From: an uncultured bacterium
GTDB taxonomy: Bacteria; Elusimicrobiota; Elusimicrobia; Elusimicrobiales; Elusimicrobiaceae
Length of the DNA: 64,000 nt
Reading direction: 5' to 3'
NCBI GenBank assembly: GCA_949296525.1
Contig: CASFOP010000001.1
Coordinates: 124,001-188,000 of the forward strand
A program made the position numbers and the translations under genes. The notes beneath the pieces were generated by a model that was given only the letters and a program-made list of their open reading frames with translations, was not told the DNA's origin and did not search any database. The first letter of the stretch is position 1. The number at the start of each line of letters is the position of its first letter. Of the stretch, positions 1-7,551 are shown in pieces.

Positions 1-1
1 G

Positions 2-118
2 CAGCAAGCCGGTCATCCGCTGGGCTCCAGCGAGGCCATCACCGCCTGCGGGCTGCGCATGGCCGTGCGAAAATTCCGCCGCCACAAACTGATGGAAGTA
101 TTGGTCAGCAAATTATAA
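2..118 (+). CDS. C-terminal end of an unidentified protein
   Basis: An open frame runs from the window edge to a TAA at 116-118 and gives the last 38 residues of a protein, ending KLMEVLVSKL. The tail is basic and probably helical (RMAVRKFRRHK). I do not recognise the family and too little is present to assign a function. It is followed at once by a strong hairpin terminator, which supports it being the true end of a gene. Confidence 0.5.
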   Translation, partial: QQAGHPLGSSEAITACGLRMAVRKFRRHKLMEVLVSKL

Positions 119-121
119 ACT

Positions 122-159
122 ATAAAAGAAAAGGGGCCTCATGGCCCCTTTTCTTTTAT
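122..159. terminator. Bidirectional intrinsic terminator
   Basis: A perfect 17-bp inverted repeat (122-138 and 143-159) with a TCAT loop; GC-rich at the apex, with A/T runs at the base on both strands. It lies between two convergent genes and its right arm overlaps the stop codon of the HAD gene. Confidence 0.85.
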
Positions 160-755
160 AACATATTTCGTCTTTTTAACTCCCTCTCCAGTGCGGCGGC
201 ACTTTCAAAACGGACGGCGTCAAAACCCAGCTGCCGCGCCGCGGCCACATTGGCCGGGGAATCATCTATAAACAGGCAGTCCGGCGCGCGCAGCTGAAAA
301 CGCGTGAGCAGGCGCTTATAAATTTCCGGGTCGGGCTTGATGATATGTTCTTCGCCGGATACCACCATACCGTCCAGCATGTCAAAAACGCTATATTTTG
401 CCCGCGCCAGCGGGAACGTCTCGGCGGACCAGTTGGTCAGCCCGTACAGTTTATATCCTTTGCGCTTCAGCATACGCACCAAGTCCGCCATACCCGGTAT
501 TTCGCCGCCCAGCATTTCCCCCCAGCGGTCAAAATAAGCCGCTATCTGCTCGGTGTATTGCGGGTACTGTTTTTGCAGTTCGGCCACGGCCTGGGCAAAA
601 GGCCGCCCCGCGTCCTGTTTGGCATTCCATTCGCCGTTACAAACCTGTGCCAAAAATCCTTCCATTTCTTCTTCGGAAGAAAAAATCTTGCGGTACAAAT
701 GCCGCGGGTTCCAGTCCACCAGCACGCCGCCGAAATCAAACACAATCGTTTTCAT
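156..755 (-). CDS. HAD-superfamily phosphatase (YihX-like, subfamily IA)
   Basis: A soluble haloacid-dehalogenase-type hydrolase of 199 residues. Motif I is DFGGVLVDWN at the N-terminus with the nucleophile and acid/base Asp pattern DxxxxxxD; motif II is the GLTNW region; motif III is the Lys in IIKPDPEIY; motif IV is FIDDSP. The GGVL and TNW forms resemble the YihX/glucose-1-phosphatase group, but the substrate cannot be read from sequence. The ATG at 755 is chosen because motif I begins four residues later; the longer frame adds a tail without family similarity. An AAGG lies just upstream. It stands alone between a terminator and the pilin-like gene. Confidence 0.85.
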   Translation of the reverse strand: MKTIVFDFGGVLVDWNPRHLYRKIFSSEEEMEGFLAQVCNGEWNAKQDAGRPFAQAVAELQKQYPQYTEQIAAYFDRWGEMLGGEIPGMADLVRMLKRKGYKLYGLTNWSAETFPLARAKYSVFDMLDGMVVSGEEHIIKPDPEIYKRLLTRFQLRAPDCLFIDDSPANVAAARQLGFDAVRFESAAALERELKRRNML

Positions 756-826
756 ATGCCTTATTGTAGCTTTAACGGGGACACAGGACAAGGGGAAACT
801 AACGGAAACGGACGACTGCCCGTCGT

Positions 827-1399
827 TTATTCATGGTAAAAGCGCAGGCAGGGCCGCACCGAAGGCGGCGAATCCAGGCCCATGACCGAACGGCAAAAAT
901 TTCCTTCTTCCACGGTATAGCAGGCATATTCCAGGCAGCTTAACGGTTCCCGCTGGGAATCCGCAAAACCAAAACGGATGCCATATCCGCCGTTGCCGGA
1001 GTAGAGATACCTGCCCACATAGGCGGCCACCGTCCAGTTGGTGGCCCCTTTATACAGCCAGCCGTTGTCCAAATAGCGGCTCATGCGTACGGTAATTTTC
1101 CCGTCCCCGCTGCCTTTTTCCGCACCGGTTACACACCCGTCCGATTCCGTCAGTGTCGTAAAAGAGGACAGAATGTCCACATCCAGTTCATTTAAACATT
1201 GTGTATATGTACCGTTGGACAAAAAATATACGGCTTCGGCATCCGCAATGGTTTTGACCAACAGGCGGGCTTCGGCGGCGCGGGATCTTTTGACTGCTTT
1301 TTGGTATTGCGGCAAGGCTATGGCGGTCAGAATACCAACAATTAAAACAACGATTAACAGCTCTATTAGCGTAAATGCGGTGGGTTTCGGATTCTTCAT
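827..1399 (-). CDS. Type IV pilin-like protein (prepilin N-terminal domain)
   Basis: A 190-residue prepilin-like protein. The short leader MKNPKPTA precedes the processing site, and FTLIELL with Glu5 opens a hydrophobic helix ending ...ALPQYQKAVKRS, the class III signal of type IV pilins and type II secretion pseudopilins, cut and N-methylated by PilD in the inner membrane. The C-terminal domain has several Cys (for example CLEYACY and CRSVMG) that could form disulfides. The ATG at 1399 gives the normal leader length; a longer frame starts inside a terminator. Elusimicrobiota carry many such solitary pilin-like genes; no assembly genes are nearby. Confidence 0.85.
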   Translation of the reverse strand: MKNPKPTAFTLIELLIVVLIVGILTAIALPQYQKAVKRSRAAEARLLVKTIADAEAVYFLSNGTYTQCLNELDVDILSSFTTLTESDGCVTGAEKGSGDGKITVRMSRYLDNGWLYKGATNWTVAAYVGRYLYSGNGGYGIRFGFADSQREPLSCLEYACYTVEEGNFCRSVMGLDSPPSVRPCLRFYHE

Positions 1400-1414
1400 G
1401 CGAAAAGGTGTATC

Positions 1415-1447
1415 AAAAAAAAAAAACGGGTCAAGGAGCCCGTTTTT
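1415..1447 (-). terminator. Intrinsic terminator, minus strand
   Basis: On the minus strand a 9-bp stem (arms 1439-1447 and 1422-1430) is followed by a run of about 12 U. It ends transcripts from the Nudix gene or the element at 1475-1585, only about 15 nt before the pilin start, so it could also act as an attenuator for that gene. Confidence 0.8.
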
Positions 1448-1474
1448 ATCCGAAATCACTCATCAAACAATCAT

Positions 1475-1585
1475 CCGCCCGCCGGCTTAAACCAGGCAGC
1501 CTGCAGAACGGCCCCGCCGGAAGGAAGTGAGTCCCTTACGCCAGCACAATGCCGCACGCTCGGGCCGGGCTGCATACGCAGGCGG
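1475..1585. other. Possible structured RNA element, unidentified
   Basis: A 110-nt GC-rich stretch between the Nudix stop and the terminator. Nested complementary blocks pair its ends: CCGCC 1475-1479 with GGCGG 1581-1585, GC 1481-1482 with GC 1578-1579, GCAGCC 1496-1501 with GGCTGC 1568-1573, and GGCCC 1510-1514 with GGGCC 1562-1566. The middle holds CCGGAAGGAAG, reminiscent of the SRP RNA tip, but its flanks do not fit SRP RNA. It could be an RNA on either strand; on the minus strand it would end at the 1415-1447 terminator. No known riboswitch box was seen. Confidence 0.4.
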
Positions 1586-1586
1586 C

Positions 1587-2135
1587 TTATTTTCCCTGAT
1601 AAAAAGAACGGTACAACAACAGGGCAATAATTGTTTTTGCATCCTGTATTTTGCCGCTTTTAATCATGGTATACAGCTTTTCCAGCGGGAACTTTTTAAC
1701 ATTTAAAAATTCATCCTCATCCGGGCAGTCCTGACCGCGTTTTAAGCCGGTGGCCAGATAAATATGCAGGTACTCCGTGGAAAACGCATTGCTGGGATTA
1801 AATACAGCTAATTTTTTCCATTTGGCCGCGTGCAGGCCGGTTTCTTGGGCCAGCTCCGCCTTGGCGCAGGAAAGCGGGGTCTGATATGTCTCCCGCTTAC
1901 CGGCGGGTAACTCCCAGGTGGTCCGCCCTATGGGATAGCGGTATTGCTGCACCAGATATACCTGCCCGTCCTCCGTCAGCGGCAAAATAGCACTGGCCCC
2001 CTGATGGGCCAAATAGACGCGCGTGGTTTCCCGCCCGTTGATCAGACGCACGACGTCTTTATTGAATCCTACTATTCCTTTGTATAGGGTTTTGGACGAA
2101 ACCTTCGTTTCTTTTAATTTACTATAATGTGACAT
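1587..2135 (-). CDS. Nudix hydrolase, ADP-ribose pyrophosphatase-like
   Basis: A 182-residue protein resembling the ADP-ribose pyrophosphatase (NudF) group, which hydrolyses ADP-ribose-type nucleoside diphosphates. The Nudix box starts at GKRETYQ after the ELPAG that typically precedes it, and continues AELAQETGL. Compared with GX5EX7REUXEEXGU it has Gln for the first Glu, Ala for Arg and Gln for the second-last Glu, while the two other catalytic Glu and the GL end remain. Activity may therefore be altered. It starts 36 bp from dnaE in the opposite direction; the shared gap has a TATAAG-like box but no clear ribosome site. Confidence 0.8.
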   Translation of the reverse strand: MSHYSKLKETKVSSKTLYKGIVGFNKDVVRLINGRETTRVYLAHQGASAILPLTEDGQVYLVQQYRYPIGRTTWELPAGKRETYQTPLSCAKAELAQETGLHAAKWKKLAVFNPSNAFSTEYLHIYLATGLKRGQDCPDEDEFLNVKKFPLEKLYTMIKSGKIQDAKTIIALLLYRSFYQGK

Positions 2136-2171
2136 ATCACTATCTTATAAAATTTGTTCCCGCGCAGCATT

Positions 2172-5100
2172 ATGACAAAAGAATTTGTACATTTACACAA
2201 TCATTCGGAGTATTCCCTTCTGGACGGCATGCTGCGCATTTCCGAGAATCACAAGCCTTCGCGCTTTCTGCGGGGGCTGGCCGAAAGCGGCATAAAAGCC
2301 ATGGCACTGACCGACCACGGCAACCTATACGGCGCGCTGGATTTTTATGATTCGGCCCGGGCGGCGGGCTTAAAACCCATCGTCGGTTGTGAAGCCTATA
2401 TTACCGAAGGCAAATACTCCGACAAAGATAAATCCCGCACCGGACACCTGACTTTGCTGGCCAAAAACCACCAGGGATATTTGAATCTTATGCAGCTTAA
2501 TTCCCTGGCCTGGGTGGACGGGTTTTACTATCACCCGCGCATAGACAAAGAACTTTTGGCCAAATATTCAGACGGGCTGATTGCCCTGTCCGGCTGTTTA
2601 AAAGGCTTTCTTTCCCAATACGCCTTAAACGGCAGTTTTGAGCAGGTCTGCGCCATTGCCCGCGAATATGCCGACATTATGGGCCCGGGCAATTATTACA
2701 TTGAGCTGATGGACCACGGCATACGCGAAGAGCAGCAGGCACTGCCCATTTTAAAGGAAGCGGCCAAAAAGCTGGGCCTGCCCGTCGTGGCCACCAATGA
2801 CTGCCACTACGAGAAAAAAGAAGACTGGGAGGCGCACGACGTCAACCTCTGCATTTCCACCGGCAAAACGCTCGACGACCCGCGCCGCATGAAAATGACG
2901 ACGCATGAGCTGTATTTCAAATCGCCCGAGGAAATGTATGAGCTGTTTGCGCACACGCCGGAATCTTTGACCGCCACGCTGGAAATTGCCGAAAAATGCA
3001 ATTTGGAGTTTCCCAAACATGGGTTTATCCTGCCCAACTTTGACATTCCCCCACAATATCCCAATTCCGCCGAATACTTCAAAGCCCTGTGCCGCGAAGG
3101 CTTAAACAAAAAAATGCACGGCAATGTACCGCCGGAATACATTAAACAGCTGGAATATGAATTTGACGTCATTATTAAAATGGGGTTTGACTGCTATTTC
3201 CTGATTGTGCAGGACTTTATCCACTGGGCGCGCCAAAACGGTATTCCCATAGGGCCGGGCCGCGGCAGCGGCGCGGGAAGCATTGTGGCCTACAGCCTGG
3301 ACATTACGCGCGTGGACCCCATTAAAAGCAAGTTACTGTTTGAACGTTTCTTAAACCCGGACCGCATCAGCATGCCCGACCTGGATATTGATATGTCCGA
3401 TACGGGGCGCGAACGCGTCATTGACTATGTGCGTCACAAATACGGCGCTGACAAAGTGGCGCAGATTATCACTTTCGGCACCATGAAGGCCAAACTGGCC
3501 GTGCGCGACGTGGCGCGCGTGATGGGCATCAGCGTCAGCGAGACCAACCGCGTGGCCAAGATGATTCCCAATGACCCGAAAATCACGCTGGATGCCGCAC
3601 TGGAAAATATCCAGGAACTCAAAAATGAAGTGGCCAACAATCCCACGTCCAAGCGCCTCTTTGATATGGCGCGCAAAATTGAAGGCCTCAAACGCCACAC
3701 CGGCATTCACGCCGCAGGCGTACTGATTACCAAAGAGGCCGTTTCGCACTATGTGCCGCTGGCGCGCGGGGCGCGCGACGCCATTACCACGCAGTTTGAA
3801 GGGGAGCCGTGCTCCAATCTGGGGCTGCTGAAAATGGACTTTTTGGGCCTGCGCACCCTGACGGTTATTGACAATGCCGAAAAACTCATCCGCCAGCGCC
3901 ACAACCCCAATTTTGACATTAACGAAATCCCTTTAGACGATAAGAAAACCTATGATTTGCTGTGCGCCTGCCAGACGCTGGGCATTTTCCAGCTGGAAAG
4001 CGGCGGCATGCGCGACCTGATTAAAAAACTGCAGCCTACGCAATTCGGCGACGTATCCGCCCTGGTGGCGCTCTACCGCCCGGGGCCCATGGAGTCGGGC
4101 ATGATGGATATGTTTGTGCGGCGTAAAAACGGCCAGGAAAAAATTACCTACGAAACCCCGCTTCTGGAAGAAGTGCTCAAGGACACCTACGGATGTATGG
4201 TGTATCAGGAGCAAATCATGGAAATTTCCAAAAAGCTCGGCGGTTTTACCCCGGGCGAAGCCGATACGCTGCGCAAAGCCATGGGTAAAAAGAAGCTGGA
4301 CGTCATGGAAAAATTCGGCAAAAAATTTGTGGAAGGGGCCAAAGCGCACAAAATTTCGGAAAAGACGGCCACGCATATTTATGAGCAAATGAAGGCCTTT
4401 GCCGGATACGGTTTTAACAAATCCCACTCGTACGCCTATGCATTGGTGTCTTACCAAACGGCTTATTTGAAGGCCAATTATCCCATTGAATTTATGTGTG
4501 CGGCGCTGACCAACGAAATCGGGCACAATGCCATCGGCGCCGATGACAAAGAAAACAAAATCGCCACCTATTTGGAAGAAGCCAAGAAAATGGGCTTTGA
4601 AATTCTGCCACCGGACATCAACAAAAGCCAGCCGGAATTTGCCGTGGAAGAAAAAGATGGCAAAGAATATATCCGCTATGCGCTGGAAGCGGTCAAAAAC
4701 GCCGGTACGGAAGGCTGCATCTCTATTGCGCAGGAAGCCAAAAAGAAACCGTTTGAGTCCTTGGAAGACCTCTGCGCGCGCATTGACCTGTTTCAGGCCA
4801 ACAAGAAAACTCTTGAAAGCTTAATCAAAGCCGGCGCGATGGACTGCCTGATGCCGGACAAAGACCCCAAAGAGACGCGCGCCATCCTGTTAAGCCAGCT
4901 GGACGAAGCCGTGGACACGGCACATATGATAGCCAAAGAAAAAGAAAGCTGCGCCGCCAGCCTGTTCGGGGACGATTTTTCCTCCGTCATGAGTTTTAAA
5001 AAGAAACAGGAAGACAAGCCGGTCGCGCCGCTGACGCAAAACGAACTGCTGGGCTATGAAAAAGAAGTGATGGGACTGTATTTCAGCGGGCACCCCATTG

Positions 5101-5672
5101 CGCGTTATCAGGATTACCTGGGACAGCTAAACTGCGTGGCTATCAAAGATATTTTGGACGGGAAGGCCTCCGGCCGTTTAAACGTCATCGGTATTGTGAC
5201 GCGTCTGAAAAAACGCCAAAACAAACAGAAAAAAGAATGGGCGCAGTTTGTTATAGAGGACTGCACGGGGTCTATCGGCGTTAATGCTTTTGCCCGCACC
5301 TGGGAAAGTATCGGGCACAAAGTGTCCCCCAATGCCATTTTGTTCTTCTCCGGCGATGTACGCGTAGATGACGAAAGCGCCCGGGTGGAAATCAATTTAC
5401 AAGATGTGGGCAACGTGACCGAACTGATAGGCAATGTGGCCAAAAAACTCACCATCCGCCTGACCCCCGATTATTCCCAAAGCAATTTACAGAAACTGAA
5501 AATGCAGCTGGACGCGGCCAAAGGCATTACTAAAGTATATTTGGAAGTGCCGTCCAAAGCCGACCCCTCCAAGCTACACCGTATCCGCACGGACAAATCC
5601 ATCATGATTCACCGCGCCCTGCTGGAACATATTGAAAACACCCTGGGCAACGACGCCTGGCGTTTTGAATAG
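2172..5672 (+). CDS. dnaE: DNA polymerase III subunit alpha
   Basis: The replicative polymerase catalytic subunit, 1166 residues, of usual DnaE length. The PHP domain opens with FVHLHNHSEYSLLDG (residues about 6-20). The palm has the GPGRGSGAGS loop and the catalytic PDLDIDM near residue 400 (Asp pair for metal binding). Helix-hairpin-helix and OB-fold (LNVIGIVTRLKKR...) regions follow toward the C-terminus. The ATG at 2172 is chosen because MTKEFVHLHNHS is the family start; an in-frame TTG at 2154 is less likely. No strong Shine-Dalgarno is visible. It forms a single-gene unit. Confidence 0.97.
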   Translation: MTKEFVHLHNHSEYSLLDGMLRISENHKPSRFLRGLAESGIKAMALTDHGNLYGALDFYDSARAAGLKPIVGCEAYITEGKYSDKDKSRTGHLTLLAKNHQGYLNLMQLNSLAWVDGFYYHPRIDKELLAKYSDGLIALSGCLKGFLSQYALNGSFEQVCAIAREYADIMGPGNYYIELMDHGIREEQQALPILKEAAKKLGLPVVATNDCHYEKKEDWEAHDVNLCISTGKTLDDPRRMKMTTHELYFKSPEEMYELFAHTPESLTATLEIAEKCNLEFPKHGFILPNFDIPPQYPNSAEYFKALCREGLNKKMHGNVPPEYIKQLEYEFDVIIKMGFDCYFLIVQDFIHWARQNGIPIGPGRGSGAGSIVAYSLDITRVDPIKSKLLFERFLNPDRISMPDLDIDMSDTGRERVIDYVRHKYGADKVAQIITFGTMKAKLAVRDVARVMGISVSETNRVAKMIPNDPKITLDAALENIQELKNEVANNPTSKRLFDMARKIEGLKRHTGIHAAGVLITKEAVSHYVPLARGARDAITTQFEGEPCSNLGLLKMDFLGLRTLTVIDNAEKLIRQRHNPNFDINEIPLDDKKTYDLLCACQTLGIFQLESGGMRDLIKKLQPTQFGDVSALVALYRPGPMESGMMDMFVRRKNGQEKITYETPLLEEVLKDTYGCMVYQEQIMEISKKLGGFTPGEADTLRKAMGKKKLDVMEKFGKKFVEGAKAHKISEKTATHIYEQMKAFAGYGFNKSHSYAYALVSYQTAYLKANYPIEFMCAALTNEIGHNAIGADDKENKIATYLEEAKKMGFEILPPDINKSQPEFAVEEKDGKEYIRYALEAVKNAGTEGCISIAQEAKKKPFESLEDLCARIDLFQANKKTLESLIKAGAMDCLMPDKDPKETRAILLSQLDEAVDTAHMIAKEKESCAASLFGDDFSSVMSFKKKQEDKPVAPLTQNELLGYEKEVMGLYFSGHPIARYQDYLGQLNCVAIKDILDGKASGRLNVIGIVTRLKKRQNKQKKEWAQFVIEDCTGSIGVNAFARTWESIGHKVSPNAILFFSGDVRVDDESARVEINLQDVGNVTELIGNVAKKLTIRLTPDYSQSNLQKLKMQLDAAKGITKVYLEVPSKADPSKLHRIRTDKSIMIHRALLEHIENTLGNDAWRFE

Positions 5673-5694
5673 CGCTGTTTTTCCCTTTTTCCTC

Positions 5695-5725
5695 TTGACC
5701 TAGAGCGAACTTCATACTTTATAAT
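5695..5725 (+). promoter_or_regulatory. Promoter with 19-bp spacer, MerR-type candidate
   Basis: TTGACC (5695-5700) and TATAAT (5720-5725) are separated by 19 bp, longer than the normal 17. The text CTTGACCTAGAGCGAACTT closely matches the promoter of the FMN reductase at 62.4 kb (16 of 19 identical). Such long spacers with a dyad are known from MerR-family control; here the right half of the dyad is weak. Confidence 0.6.
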
Positions 5726-5744
5726 AAGTGTGGAAGGAGGAGTT

Positions 5745-6788
5745 ATGAAAAAAATCTTATTTCTGCTGTTTGCCGCGGCTATTGCGGCAGCCGGCTGTGC
5801 CCCTAAGGGTCAAATAAAGGAAGAAATTATGGAAACCAGACATTACATACAACCGTTAAATCCTGCCGTACAAAGAGAACATGTCTCTTTTAAAAACCGT
5901 TACGGTATTACGCTGGCGGGGGATTTGTACACTGCCAAAAATATGGATAAAAACGCCAAATATCCCGCCATTATCGTAGGCGCGCCTTACGGCGGCGTCA
6001 AAGAACAGGGTCCCTGCGTGTATGCGGGAGAACTGGCACGGCGCGGATTTGTGGTGCTGACTTTTGACCAGCCGTTTATGGGCGAGTCCGGCGGAGAGCC
6101 GCGCCATGTGTCTTCGGCGGATATGTTTGCCGAAAGTTTCAGCGCCGGAGTGGATTACCTGGGCCTGCTTAAATTCGTGGACCGCAATAAAATCGGCGTT
6201 ATCGGCATTTGCGGCTCAGGCGGGTTTGCGCTGTCTGCCGCACAGGTGGATGTGCGCATTAAAGCCGTGGCCACCGCCTCCATGTATGACATGACTTCTT
6301 TTCATAAACGCATGAGCAAAGAAGAACTGCAAAAAGCCAAAGAAAAACTGGCCGACCAGCGCTGGATTGACGCCGAAAAGGGTTATCCGCAATACATTCC
6401 TTCTTTTCCGGAAAAACCGCTGACAAAAGAAGAATCAGATAAAGTACAGCAAGAACTGCCGGAACCGGACGCGGAATGGTTCCGTTTCTACGCCGTTCCG
6501 CGCGGGCATCACCCGCAAGCGCGCGGCGGTTTTACCACCACCAGCGACGCCTCCATGCTCAATTTTAAAGCATTGGATTACATTGATGAAATCTCTCCGC
6601 GGCCCATTCTGTTTGTCATCGGGGACCGCGCCCATTCCAAATTCTTCAGCGAGGAGGCCTACGCCGCAGCCAAAGAGCCCAAAGAAATCTATGTCGTCAA
6701 AGATGCCGAACACATAGACCTGTATGACCGCACGGACCGCATTCCGTTTGACAAGCTGGAAGATTTCTTTAAAACCAACCTGAAGTAA
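5745..6788 (+). CDS. Lipoprotein alpha/beta hydrolase (YcjY/dienelactone-hydrolase-like)
   Basis: A 347-residue exported lipoprotein. The signal peptide MKKILFLLFAAAIAAAGC carries a lipobox with the lipidated Cys at residue 18. The mature part is an alpha/beta hydrolase: a strand followed by APYGG (oxyanion region), the nucleophile elbow GICGSGG with a probable Cys nucleophile, as in YcjY and dienelactone hydrolases, an acid in the VIGDRAH region and the His in DAEHIDLY. Substrate unknown. The ATG at 5745 is fixed by GGAGGAG at 5736-5742. The long-spacer promoter upstream suggests inducible, MerR-type control. Confidence 0.8.
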   Translation: MKKILFLLFAAAIAAAGCAPKGQIKEEIMETRHYIQPLNPAVQREHVSFKNRYGITLAGDLYTAKNMDKNAKYPAIIVGAPYGGVKEQGPCVYAGELARRGFVVLTFDQPFMGESGGEPRHVSSADMFAESFSAGVDYLGLLKFVDRNKIGVIGICGSGGFALSAAQVDVRIKAVATASMYDMTSFHKRMSKEELQKAKEKLADQRWIDAEKGYPQYIPSFPEKPLTKEESDKVQQELPEPDAEWFRFYAVPRGHHPQARGGFTTTSDASMLNFKALDYIDEISPRPILFVIGDRAHSKFFSEEAYAAAKEPKEIYVVKDAEHIDLYDRTDRIPFDKLEDFFKTNLK

Positions 6789-6803
6789 TCTCTCACGTTC
6801 TGC

Positions 6804-6834
6804 AAAAAGCCGTCCGGCAACGGACGGCTTTTTT
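6804..6834 (+). terminator. Intrinsic terminator
   Basis: AAAAAGCCGTCCG / CGGACGGCTTTTT with a GCAA tetraloop and T-run, 15 nt after the hydrolase stop. Confidence 0.9.
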
Positions 6835-6852
6835 CGTCTCCCCCGTAAAAGC

Positions 6853-6896
6853 TATAATTTAATAAAGACCCCGCACCGGTTGTCCGAAGCGGGGGT
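6853..6896 (+). promoter_or_regulatory. -10 box and leader hairpin of the PQ-loop gene
   Basis: TATAAT at 6853-6858 is followed by a short leader with a stem ACCCCGC (6868-6874) / GCGGGG (6889-6894), ending just before the GGAGAGG ribosome site. No good -35 is visible. Confidence 0.5.
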
Positions 6897-6909
6897 TTGG
6901 AGAGGAAAA

Positions 6910-7224
6910 ATGAGCATTTTTGAAGCACTAATGATGCTGGGCTTCGGTCTGGCCTGGCCGTTTAACATTTATAAATCCGCCGTATCCAAAACCGCCGCCG
7001 GAAAAAGTTTTTTGTTTACCATCACCATTGCCCTGGCCTATCTGTGCGGTATTATCCATAAAATTTTTTACAGTTTTGACGCCGTATTTTGGCTGTATGT
7101 GCTGGACTTTCTGCTGGTGGCAATAGACCTTTCGCTTATGATACGCAACCGCCGGCTGGATATGCGGCGAAACGCCAACCGTTCCTCCTCTTGTGCTTCC
7201 ACAAAAGAGGCAGCCTCTGCCTAA
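6910..7224 (+). CDS. PQ-loop (SemiSWEET-like) membrane protein
   Basis: A 104-residue integral membrane protein with three predicted helices (about residues 3-18, 35-53, 60-80) and a basic, Ser-rich tail. The first helix runs into WPFNIYKSAVSKTAAGKS, a PQ-loop-type motif as in SemiSWEET sugar transporters, which work as homodimers of one three-helix bundle. Substrate is not readable. The ATG at 6910 follows GGAGAGG at proper spacing. Confidence 0.65.
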   Translation: MSIFEALMMLGFGLAWPFNIYKSAVSKTAAGKSFLFTITIALAYLCGIIHKIFYSFDAVFWLYVLDFLLVAIDLSLMIRNRRLDMRRNANRSSSCASTKEAASA

Positions 7225-7275
7225 ATGCGCCGCTGGTATTGTTCCGTTCGGTTTTCAAAACCAAACAGATTTTAG

Positions 7276-7281
7276 TATAAT
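7276..7281 (+). promoter_or_regulatory. -10 box of tRNA-Val
   Basis: TATAAT 25 nt before the tRNA; the -35 region is weak. Confidence 0.5.
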
Positions 7282-7306
7282 ATATATGTCAAATTTACCG
7301 TTTTAA

Positions 7307-7381
7307 GCCCAGTTGGCGCAGGGGTAGCGCGTTCCCTTGACATGGGAAAGGTCATAGGTTCAAATCCTATACTGGGCACCA
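7307..7381 (+). tRNA. tRNA-Val (anticodon GAC)
   Basis: Full cloverleaf: acceptor GCCCAGT / ACTGGGC, anticodon stem TTCCC / GGGAA with loop TTGACAT (anticodon GAC at 7339-7341), T-arm GGTTCAAATCC, and encoded CCA at 7379-7381. Confidence 0.97.
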
Positions 7382-7385
7382 TTTA

Positions 7386-7410
7386 AAACCATCCGCAAGG
7401 ATGGTTTTTT
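7386..7410 (+). terminator. tRNA-Val terminator
   Basis: AACCATCC / GGATGGTT stem with GCAA loop and T6, starting a few nt after CCA. This close tRNA-hairpin arrangement is repeated at tRNA-Ala and helps to recognise the displaced tRNA-His terminator at 59.3 kb. Confidence 0.9.
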
Positions 7411-7551
7411 CATACCCTAAGCCCAACACATAAGCCAATTACAACAGAACACATTGGCATTAACACACTCAGCTCTCTCCCCGTACGCGTGCGGACATCG
7501 GCAAGTTTGGTATAATTTATATAGGATTTTCTATTCTTCAGGAGATGAAAA

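Noticed and set aside
1505..1530. Signal recognition particle RNA, because of CCGGAAGGAAG
   Set aside because: The flanks of the tetraloop lack the conserved AGG and AGCAGCC parts of SRP helix 8; only the 11-base apex agrees.
3351..3902. 183-codon frame antisense to dnaE
   Set aside because: Shadow frame; composition typical of antisense reading.
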